Assembly (NCBI GenBank): GCA_937927435.1
Contig: CALBDW010000051.1
Location: 1 to 9,234, forward strand
Length of the DNA stretch: 9,234 nt
Source of the DNA: an uncultured Bdellovibrionales bacterium
Lineage (GTDB): Bacteria; Bdellovibrionota; Bdellovibrionia; Bdellovibrionales; JAMPXM01
Reading direction: 5' to 3'
Positions 1 through 5,510 of the stretch are shown in pieces; the first letter of the stretch is position 1, and each line of letters starts with the position of its first letter. Below the pieces are notes generated by a model that had not been told where the DNA came from, ran no database searches, and saw nothing but the letters and a program-made list of their open reading frames with translations. A program made the translations under genes and the position numbers.

Positions 1-959
1 ACAATAAGGCTCGCCGCCATCCAAATTCCTACGGTCGCGCGGAGGGCTTTCGAATCGGGTGCGCTGATGAAAGCCAGAGACAGAAGGGCCGGATGGGCCA
101 TGATCGGCCAATTCGCCTCGACAGGAGCTTTGAAGGACGAATAGAGAAAGAACGCAAGCGGCACCCAACCGAAGAAATGCAGAAACTGGGCATTGATTGG
201 CGTTTTGCGGCGGACCACGAGCCAAGCGACCGTGGGAAATAAAATCAGGATTTGTCCACCGACATACTCCAGTGGAACCAACCAGTTCCAGTTATCGCTT
301 TTAAAGCCGTGATCCAGTTGGAAGCGGAATGAAATCCAGTCGTTTTGCAGATTCCAGTAGAGAACGGGAAAGCAAAACGCGAGGCCGAAAGCGATCGTCA
401 AAGGCACGTAGATCCAGCGCACTTGCCGCCATTTTCCCGACCAAAAGATCCAAAGCACAGCGGTCGGGACAAAAAGAACGATCATATACTTCGAACAAAA
501 GCCGAGCCCCAGTGACGCTCCGAAGGCGGCGTATCGAAGGGCGGACGGCTTTTCCAGTAAGCGAAGAAGCAATAACAAAGAAAGCGACCAAAAGAATAGA
601 AGCGGAACGTCCGGGGTTATGATCAATGAGCCAAGGCCGAGAAAGGGTGAGAAGAGAACGAAAATTAGCCACGAGGTCGCTCGTTTCTCATCCAGAAACG
701 GCTTGAGAATTTGATGCCACACGAGCAAGGTGAAATGCCCGAGCCAAACTCCCGGCAGCCGGGCGGCGTTTCCGAACGATTCTAAAAACGTTCCCAGCCA
801 CATCAGCCATCCGACGAACGGGGGATGATCGTAGTAACTCCACTGCGGGTGATGGCCCCAAACCCAATAGTAGGCCTCGTCGTTGGAAAAAGGCAGCCAG
901 ACCGCGAGCGCGCTCTTAACAAGAAGTGCGAAAATCCAGACGCGATAGAAAGAGTTCAC
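1..959 (-). CDS. GT39/ArnT-like integral membrane glycosyltransferase, 3' end cut off by the window
   Basis: This open frame of 319 codons has no stop before the left edge. It probably encodes a GT-C fold glycosyltransferase of the PMT_2/GT39 type, which moves a sugar from a polyprenyl-phosphate carrier to an envelope acceptor at the outer face of the inner membrane. The first helix (about residues 7-23) is followed by NDEAYYW (26-32), whose D27/E28 match the catalytic acidic pair of this fold. Then comes YYDHPPFVGW (42-51), the family's most recognisable signature. Many hydrophobic helices follow, for example around 97-106, 117-127 and 170-186. The start is GTG at 957-959: an in-frame stop lies a few codons upstream, and later starts would lose the DE motif. 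The GTG overlaps the TGA of the rodZ-like gene by 4 bp (GTGA), implying translational coupling. No clear Shine-Dalgarno precedes it. The acceptor and sugar cannot be told; a role in lipid A or surface glycan modification is only a guess. Confidence 0.85.
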   Translation of the reverse strand, partial: MNSFYRVWIFALLVKSALAVWLPFSNDEAYYWVWGHHPQWSYYDHPPFVGWLMWLGTFLESFGNAARLPGVWLGHFTLLVWHQILKPFLDEKRATSWLIFVLFSPFLGLGSLIITPDVPLLFFWSLSLLLLLRLLEKPSALRYAAFGASLGLGFCSKYMIVLFVPTAVLWIFWSGKWRQVRWIYVPLTIAFGLAFCFPVLYWNLQNDWISFRFQLDHGFKSDNWNWLVPLEYVGGQILILFPTVAWLVVRRKTPINAQFLHFFGWVPLAFFLYSSFKAPVEANWPIMAHPALLSLAFISAPDSKALRATVGIWMAASLI

Positions 960-1891
960 GGGAGTTCGATCCGTAACGGTTTACCTAAGTCTCCGGGAAC
1001 TCCTCGTTCGACACCGTTCACAATAATATTCACGGCGCCGCCGTCACTCAGGTTAAGGATGATTTTCCGGCGCGCCTTGATCGATTGAACTTGCTCGGCC
1101 TTCAACGTGAAAGTCTTGATCGGCTCGTTATCAACTTGCGCCTCGATCGTGACGCCGTCGAGCGCTTCAATGAGCACTTCTTGTGCGCGAACGGGAGCGA
1201 TCGCCGCGACGGGCGTCGCCGTTGCGGCCGGCGTTGCTGACGGTGTGGTGTCCGGTGTCGGCTCCGGAGTCGGCGTAGGCGTAGGCGTTGGCGTTGGGGT
1301 CGGCGTTGCCGTCGGTGTCACCATAGGCGTCGGCGTTACCTCAGGCGTCGCGGTCGGGGTTGGCGCTTCAGCCGTCGCGGTTCCTGACGCCGCCTCCGAC
1401 GGACTCGGCAACGGTGTCGGCGACGCATCTACGTTTGAGATTGTTCCGAGCTCTGGTGGGATCTCGCCGATGATCGCTTCGCGTTCATAACTTTCCATCT
1501 TTTTCTTTACGAGGAAGATTAAGACGACGACTACGAGAATGACGGCCGCGATCCCGATCCGCATGGCAAGCGACGTTTTGGGATTGATCGCTTCATCTGC
1601 TTCGTTCGAGGATTTCACCCTCGCCGTAGGTTCCGTGGTCGAAACTTTCGGAACCGTCGTTCCCATTTCGTCGTAGAAAGTATTGAGAACGGTGTCGACG
1701 TCCATGTTGAGGTAGCTGGCATAGGACCGAACGAAGCCGCGCAGGAAAGTTTTGGGAGGAAGATGCGCGAGGTCGCCTTCTTCCATTGCTTGAAGAGTGC
1801 GGACATTGATTTTGGTCGCGATCGAAACCTCATTCAGGGAGATTCCTTTCCTTTCGCGGTTTTCTTTGAGCAACTGTCCGGTGATCTTCAT
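956..1891 (-). CDS. rodZ: RodZ-like cytoskeletal/envelope protein (HTH, TM helix, Pro/Thr linker, DUF4115-type domain)
   Basis: The domain layout is that of RodZ, the membrane protein linking MreB filaments to the cell-wall elongation machinery. An N-terminal xenobiotic-response-type helix-turn-helix (about residues 5-75) includes KTFLRGFVRSYASYL (47-61), a hallmark of RodZ. One membrane helix follows (about 112-128), then a low-complexity Pro/Thr/Ala linker (about 157-228) and a C-terminal beta-rich domain (about 236-311) resembling DUF4115. I chose ATG at 1889-1891 (311 aa) because the family begins close to the sequence MKITGQLLKENRE. A TTG at 1904-1906 adds five residues but sits directly against its only AAGGA. 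The gene lies 18 nt after a PilF/PilW-like TPR gene, the same neighbour as in E. coli (pilF-rodZ), and overlaps the glycosyltransferase by 4 bp. Positive charge follows the membrane helix (KKK, 129-131), which is unexpected if the C-terminus is periplasmic. The HTH is thought to bind MreB rather than DNA, but a regulator role cannot be excluded. Confidence 0.82.
   Translation of the reverse strand: MKITGQLLKENRERKGISLNEVSIATKINVRTLQAMEEGDLAHLPPKTFLRGFVRSYASYLNMDVDTVLNTFYDEMGTTVPKVSTTEPTARVKSSNEADEAINPKTSLAMRIGIAAVILVVVVLIFLVKKKMESYEREAIIGEIPPELGTISNVDASPTPLPSPSEAASGTATAEAPTPTATPEVTPTPMVTPTATPTPTPTPTPTPTPEPTPDTTPSATPAATATPVAAIAPVRAQEVLIEALDGVTIEAQVDNEPIKTFTLKAEQVQSIKARRKIILNLSDGGAVNIIVNGVERGVPGDLGKPLRIELP
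1208..1423 (-). repeat. Pro/Thr/Ala-rich low-complexity tract inside rodZ with a 6-bp tandem repeat core
   Basis: This stretch encodes about 72 residues (157-228) made almost wholly of Pro, Thr, Ala, Ser and Glu. Its core, at about 1253-1303, is an uninterrupted run of Pro-Thr dipeptides ending in PEPTP. At DNA level the plus strand shows a degenerate hexamer of the form GGCGTN repeated head to tail. Each unit is two codons, so gain or loss of units keeps the reading frame and changes only the length of the spacer between the membrane helix and the C-terminal domain. Such linkers are usual in RodZ proteins. The near-exact repetition of the core is the part that stands out. Confidence 0.8.
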
Positions 1892-1909
1892 GCAACTACC
1901 CGCCAATCC

Positions 1910-2692
1910 TTATTTCATGAGTTTTAACATCGACTCGGCCTTTTTCGCGTATTGGCCTTGCGGATAAAGTTTTATGACTTCTTCCAGACGCGCGATCGCG
2001 GCGGATGTTTTGCCGAGCTTATAGTACGTCAGGCCGCTGTAATAATGTGGTTCGTCGAACTTGGAGGGCCGGCAAACAACCACCGCATTATCGAGAGCGC
2101 GGGCGGCCGCGGTCAGCTCTCCCAGTTCGAGGAGTGATCTGCCGTAAAGGGTTTGGCCCAGGCAATGGTTGCGGTCGATTTGAATCGCCGTCGCAAGCGC
2201 ATTCTTGGCTTGCGCGAAATCGCCTTTATTGAAATAGGCAAGACCGACATTCACCCATGCTTTAGCTGGATCGCTGTAGGTGAGGTCGTCGAGCACCGTT
2301 TTCAGTTCCTTCAGCGCTTCTTCGTATTTGGCTTGTTCTATGAGCACACGCGCGTAGTTGTTACGGGCTTCGGTGAACGTAGGTTTCAGCTCAACCGCGC
2401 GTTTGAGATGCTCGGCCGCCAAATCGTAGCGCTCACGGAAGAAGTAGGTGAGGCCGAGATTGTTTTGGATCATTTCGTTTTTGGGGTCTAATTTTTCGGC
2501 GAGCAAAAGTTCGCGTAAAGCGGCAGGATAATCGCCGGTTTCCAGGTAGGCCGTCCCAATACGCAATCTATACTTCGCGAGTTCGCGGTCTTTGGTGCTC
2601 GTCGTGGCACAGGACACGAGTGCCAAGACCATAAGGCCCGCCATGGCCTTCCAGAGGCGTTCGAGAAAAGACATGCGTGGGGTTGGGACCAT
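1910..2692 (-). CDS. TPR-repeat lipoprotein, PilF/PilW-like
   Basis: This is a secreted lipoprotein built of tetratricopeptide repeats. With the ATG at 2690-2692 it has 260 residues. A short basic n-region (RLWK) and hydrophobic core lead to the lipobox LVSC with C28. Alanine at +2 suggests outer-membrane sorting by the E. coli rule. About six TPR units follow (roughly 42-250), recognisable by G.Y....Y..A......A and by PKN- or PTF-type ends. Length, six repeats and position before rodZ match PilF/PilW, which in type IV pilus bacteria helps assemble the PilQ secretin. No pilus gene lies in the window, so that role is inferred. The start was chosen because AGG lies 9 nt upstream of this ATG. 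An ATG at 2672-2674 still leaves a good signal peptide but has no purine-rich site, and a TTG at 2726-2728 would lengthen the n-region unusually. It is probably co-transcribed with rodZ, whose start is 18 nt downstream. Confidence 0.83.
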   Translation of the reverse strand: MVPTPRMSFLERLWKAMAGLMVLALVSCATTSTKDRELAKYRLRIGTAYLETGDYPAALRELLLAEKLDPKNEMIQNNLGLTYFFRERYDLAAEHLKRAVELKPTFTEARNNYARVLIEQAKYEEALKELKTVLDDLTYSDPAKAWVNVGLAYFNKGDFAQAKNALATAIQIDRNHCLGQTLYGRSLLELGELTAAARALDNAVVVCRPSKFDEPHYYSGLTYYKLGKTSAAIARLEEVIKLYPQGQYAKKAESMLKLMK

Positions 2693-2768
2693 GTTAGAAA
2701 GCCTAGCAGAGATTTCATAAGCATGCAAAAACCAAGGAGAATTTTAAAGTTCTCAGATGTCGCCGGAC

Positions 2769-3959
2769 TTAGGTCGTAGGAGCGGATTTCCGTCTTCCGA
2801 GTAGGGCTACGGTTTCCACGTGATCGGTTTGCGGAAACATGTCGAATGGGGTGACCCTGAGGAGTCCGTAACCGGCCTCATTGAGCGGGCGCAAGTCCCG
2901 GGCCAGGGTGACCGGGTTGCAGCTGACATAGACGATGTGTTCCGGCCGTTTGACGGCGAGAAGAGAGATGACCTCGGCTGTGCAACCGGTCCGCGGCGGA
3001 TCGAGCAAGAGAAAATCCCGTTCCTTCGGGGGGTCTTTCCTTAAGTATTCGAAGACGTCGGACTCTGCGAACCAGAGGTTTTGCAGGTCTGAGGACCGTA
3101 ATTGACGATTTCCTTCCTCGACACTTTCGTGATTCAGCTCAACGGCCGTGATCGGGATATCGCGGAAGGAGGCGGCCAAAGGAAAACTGAAGTTCCCGCT
3201 GCCCGCGTAAAGATCAAAAATGCGCTCAGGTCTCTCGATGGCGACGAGATTTTCGAATATTCCGACGACGTGGCGGATCAGCTGTTCGTTTTGAGCCGTA
3301 TTGACTTGCGAGAACCCGAGCCCACCCGATTCGCGATCGCCCGTATTCGCCGAAAACTTGCGTAGCTCCGCTTTTCCGTCTCTCGTCAAATAGAGTTCAA
3401 CGCGACCCTTTTTTTCATGAGCCAGCTTCTTTTTCAAACTTGGAATTTCGGCGGCAAGGGTCTCTTCTGCGATCAAGCAGTCGTCGATGTCGACGAGTTC
3501 ATGACTCGAACGTTTATGGAAGCCCAAACGGGGGCCCGAGTGATGAAGTTGAATTCGGTTCCGATAACGGAATTTTTTCGGACTCGGAACTGTTTCTTCG
3601 ATCATCTCGACGTCGATTTCGAAGCCCGAAAACTTTCGAAGCGCGTCGGCGACAAGAGCACGCTTCTGCCTGAGCTGCTCGTCGTAGGCGACATGCTGCC
3701 AATTGCAACCGCCGCAAACGTTCGCGACCGGGCAGGGTGGGGTGACTCGCGACGGGCCCGCTTCGATCACGCGAAGGAGGCGCGCTTCCGCGTAATTCTT
3801 TTTTACGAGCGTGAGTTCGATTTCAACGAGTTCGTTCGGTGTGACCGCGGGAACGAATACGACAAGACCGTCTGCGCGGGCGACTCCTCGGCCTCCAGCG
3901 GATAAACGTTCAATTTTAACTGTCAGGCGATCGCCGCGTTGGAACTGCTTCGTCACCAT
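2769..3959 (-). CDS. rlmD: 23S rRNA (uracil-C5)-methyltransferase of RlmD/RumA type with [4Fe-4S] cluster
   Basis: This cytosolic enzyme uses S-adenosylmethionine to methylate carbon 5 of a uridine in RNA; in E. coli, RlmD acts on U1939 of 23S rRNA. With the ATG at 3957-3959 it is 396 aa. A TRAM RNA-binding domain comes first (about 3-65). Four cysteines, C76, C82, C85 and C161, are placed like the iron-sulfur ligands of RumA. The Rossmann methyltransferase domain follows, with GFSQVN (215-220), DLYAGSGNFSFP (249-260), DPPRTG (320-325) and YVSCNP (344-349), where C347 is the nucleophile. DHVETVALL (379-387) supplies E382, the expected general base. The frame stays open upstream to 4019, but that longer start would lie beyond the ndk terminator stem and adds non-homologous residues, so I reject it. 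No Shine-Dalgarno is visible before 3959. The family is clear. The exact target (RlmD, RlmC/RlmCD or TrmA-like) is less certain, though the cluster cysteines favour RlmD. Confidence 0.88.
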   Translation of the reverse strand: MVTKQFQRGDRLTVKIERLSAGGRGVARADGLVVFVPAVTPNELVEIELTLVKKNYAEARLLRVIEAGPSRVTPPCPVANVCGGCNWQHVAYDEQLRQKRALVADALRKFSGFEIDVEMIEETVPSPKKFRYRNRIQLHHSGPRLGFHKRSSHELVDIDDCLIAEETLAAEIPSLKKKLAHEKKGRVELYLTRDGKAELRKFSANTGDRESGGLGFSQVNTAQNEQLIRHVVGIFENLVAIERPERIFDLYAGSGNFSFPLAASFRDIPITAVELNHESVEEGNRQLRSSDLQNLWFAESDVFEYLRKDPPKERDFLLLDPPRTGCTAEVISLLAVKRPEHIVYVSCNPVTLARDLRPLNEAGYGLLRVTPFDMFPQTDHVETVALLGRRKSAPTT

Positions 3960-3984
3960 GGTTAGAATTCGTACACCGGTCGCG

Positions 3985-4013
3985 AAAAAAAGGCGGCACT
4001 GAGAGCCGCCTTT
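3985..4013 (-). terminator. Rho-independent terminator after ndk
   Basis: On the minus strand an 8-9 bp perfect stem (AAGGCGGC paired with GCCGCCTT) closes a 7-nt loop and is followed at once by a run of seven T. It lies about 28 nt past the ndk stop codon. It ends only 25 nt before the methyltransferase start, so it should isolate ndk from that gene. Confidence 0.9.
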
Positions 4014-4041
4014 GTACACGGGATTTGTTGATGCGAACAGC

Positions 4042-4467
4042 TTACGCGTTCACGAGTTCAGATTGCTCAAAGAAGAGCGCGAGCTCGCGTTGAGCGCTTT
4101 GCGGGCTGTCGCTACCGTGAACAGCGTTTTCACCGACGCTGTCACCATATTTCGCACGGATCGTGCCAGGTGCGGCTTTCTTCGGGTCTGTAGCGCCCAT
4201 GATTTCGCGGTTTTTCGTGATCGCGTTTTCGCCAGAAAGAGCCATGAGAACGACGGGCCCGGAGGTCATGAAGTCCACGAGTTCGCCGAAGAAGGGACGC
4301 TCTTTGTGTTCAGCGTAGAACTCTTCGCATTTTTCTCGAGTGAGAACGGTCATTTTCATAGCGGCGATTTTCAGACCGTTTTGTTCGAATTGGCTGATGA
4401 TATCGCCGATGACGTTCTTCTTCACAGCATTCGGCTTGATAATGCTAAAGGTCAGTTCTTTTGACAT
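4042..4467 (-). CDS. ndk: Nucleoside diphosphate kinase
   Basis: Ndk moves the gamma phosphate of ATP onto other nucleoside diphosphates through a phosphohistidine, keeping the NTP and dNTP pools balanced in the cytosol. The 141-residue length is normal for bacteria. All the active-site residues I know for the family stand at their usual numbers: K11, Y51, F59, R87, T93, R104, N114 and the phosphorylated H117 in NAVHGSDS. The start is well supported: the family's usual N-terminus (MSKELTFSIIKPNAV) follows an AGGGAG ribosome site (4473-4478) with 5-nt spacing. The gene is monocistronic by structure, with its own sigma70-like promoter upstream and a strong terminator on each side. Standing next to sucCD makes functional sense. 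Succinyl-CoA synthetase yields a nucleoside triphosphate that Ndk redistributes, and the two enzymes are reported to associate in Pseudomonas. Confidence 0.97.
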   Translation of the reverse strand: MSKELTFSIIKPNAVKKNVIGDIISQFEQNGLKIAAMKMTVLTREKCEEFYAEHKERPFFGELVDFMTSGPVVLMALSGENAITKNREIMGATDPKKAAPGTIRAKYGDSVGENAVHGSDSPQSAQRELALFFEQSELVNA

Positions 4468-4494
4468 GCTTGCTCCCTAAAGATTTTTGGGCGT

Positions 4495-4523
4495 TTTCTA
4501 CCGACTGCGCGCACCGATGGCAA
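4495..4523 (-). promoter_or_regulatory. Sigma70-type promoter for ndk
   Basis: Read on the minus strand, TTGCCA (4518-4523, five of six consensus matches) is separated by exactly 17 nt from TAGAAA (4495-4500, four of six). This predicts transcription starting near 4488 and a leader of about 20 nt that carries the AGGGAG ribosome site. The position between the sucD terminator and ndk fits a dedicated promoter. It is predicted from consensus match only. Confidence 0.55.
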
Positions 4524-4534
4524 GCGCCGAGTCG
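4502..4534. promoter_or_regulatory. Imperfect inverted repeat spanning the ndk -35 region
   Basis: CGACT (4502-4506) and GCGC (4509-4512) are mirrored by GCGC (4524-4527) and AGTCG (4530-4534), with a 2-nt mismatch in each arm and an 11-nt centre. The centre contains the predicted -35 hexamer. This geometry suits an operator for a dimeric regulator, but it could be chance in GC-rich sequence. Confidence 0.3.
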
Positions 4535-4561
4535 TGGTTTAAGTCGAGGCTTTGAAAGAGC

Positions 4562-4604
4562 AAAAAAGAAAAGCCGATGAAGAGAAAAATCTCCATCGAC
4601 TTTT
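4562..4604 (-). terminator. Rho-independent terminator after sucD
   Basis: The minus strand carries a 15-bp stem (4569-4583 with 4590-4604, including two G-T wobbles) and a 6-nt loop, followed by C and six T (4562-4567). It begins about 33 nt past the sucD stop and separates sucCD from ndk. The outer A/T pairs give it some symmetry, so it might also act weakly in the other direction, although no plus-strand gene exists here. Confidence 0.88.
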
Positions 4605-4637
4605 GGGATTTAACGCAACACAGAAAGGTGTGGCGGC

Positions 4638-5510
4638 TTATTTCCGGAGGCTTTCGGCCAGTGTCCGGCCCATGTCTGCGGGGCTACGGGCGATCGAGCA
4701 GCCAGCGGCGGCGAGCGCCTCAAATTTCGCTTCCGCCGTTTCTTTTCCACCAGTGATGATCGCGCCGGCGTGGCCCATGCGTTTGCCCTTTGGAGCGGTC
4801 GCGCCAGCGATAAAGGCCGTCACCGGCTTTTTGAATTCCCGTTTGATGTATTCAGCCGCTTCAACTTCCGCCGTTCCACCGATTTCACCGATCATGATGA
4901 CGGCATCGGTGTTCGGGTCGCGATTGAACATCTCAAGAACGTCGATGAAGTTGGTTCCGTTCACGGGGTCCCCCCCGATACCAACGCACGTGCTTTGGCC
5001 GAGACCGAGAGCCGTGAGTTGGCCGACCGCCTCGTAAGTGAGCGTGCCGGAACGGGAAAGAACGCCGATTTTACCCGGTTTGTGAATGTGGCCGGGCATG
5101 ATGCCGATTTTACATTCGCCGGGAGTGATCACGCCGGGGCAGTTCGGGCCGATCAGACGGGTTTTCTTGCCCTCCATAAAGCGCTTCACTTTGACCATGT
5201 CGGAAACAGGAATCCCTTCGGTGATGCACACGACAAGATCAAGTTCCGCATCGACGGCTTCCATGATGGCGTCAGCCGCGAACGGCGGCGGAACGTATAT
5301 CACGCTAGCATTGGCGCCGGTTTTTTCGACGGCTTCGCGAACCGTATCAAATACGGGGATCCCGATGTGCGTCGTACCGCCTTTTCCGGGGGTGACGCCG
5401 CCGACCATTTTCGTTCCGTACGCGATGGCCTGTTCCGTGTGGAACGTGCCTTGCGCACCCGTAATACCCTGGCAAATGACTTTCGTATCTTTATTAACCA
5501 AGATCGCCAT
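4638..5510 (-). CDS. sucD: Succinyl-CoA synthetase (ADP/GDP-forming), alpha subunit
   Basis: SucD is the CoA-binding, phosphohistidine-carrying subunit of the TCA enzyme that converts succinyl-CoA, phosphate and NDP to succinate, CoA and NTP. At 290 aa it matches the E. coli protein closely. The CoA-binding Rossmann region has GITGAQGTFHT (15-25). GPNCPG (121-126) and GEIGG (208-212, with E209 positioned like the E. coli catalytic glutamate) follow. The phosphorylated histidine is H247 in GHAGAIITGG. The ATG at 5508-5510 shares one base with the sucC stop (TAATG), and AAGGA lies 8 nt upstream inside sucC. This is tight translational coupling, which fits a fixed subunit ratio. A strong terminator follows. 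No residue I looked for is missing. Confidence 0.97.
   Translation of the reverse strand: MAILVNKDTKVICQGITGAQGTFHTEQAIAYGTKMVGGVTPGKGGTTHIGIPVFDTVREAVEKTGANASVIYVPPPFAADAIMEAVDAELDLVVCITEGIPVSDMVKVKRFMEGKKTRLIGPNCPGVITPGECKIGIMPGHIHKPGKIGVLSRSGTLTYEAVGQLTALGLGQSTCVGIGGDPVNGTNFIDVLEMFNRDPNTDAVIMIGEIGGTAEVEAAEYIKREFKKPVTAFIAGATAPKGKRMGHAGAIITGGKETAEAKFEALAAAGCSIARSPADMGRTLAESLRK

Noticed and set aside
301..672. 123-codon minus-strand frame in the left region
   Set aside because: It is out of frame with the GT39-like gene, which covers the same bases and carries the family motifs. The 123-residue product matches nothing I know.
1107..1490. Plus-strand frame with a long GVGVGV repeat protein
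   Set aside because: This is the reverse complement of the Pro/Thr repeat tract of rodZ. The minus-strand frame has HTH, membrane and C-terminal domains around it, while the plus-strand frame has none.
2727..2754. Possible terminator between the methyltransferase and TPR genes (GAGAA/TTCTC stem, then TTTTT)
   Set aside because: The stem is only 5 bp and AT-rich, and CCTTGG separates it from the T-run. It is too weak to call.
3960..4019. Upstream extension of the methyltransferase by 20 codons
   Set aside because: The extension would be encoded through the ndk terminator stem and T-run, and its residues precede the normal TRAM-domain start. A message beginning there is unlikely.
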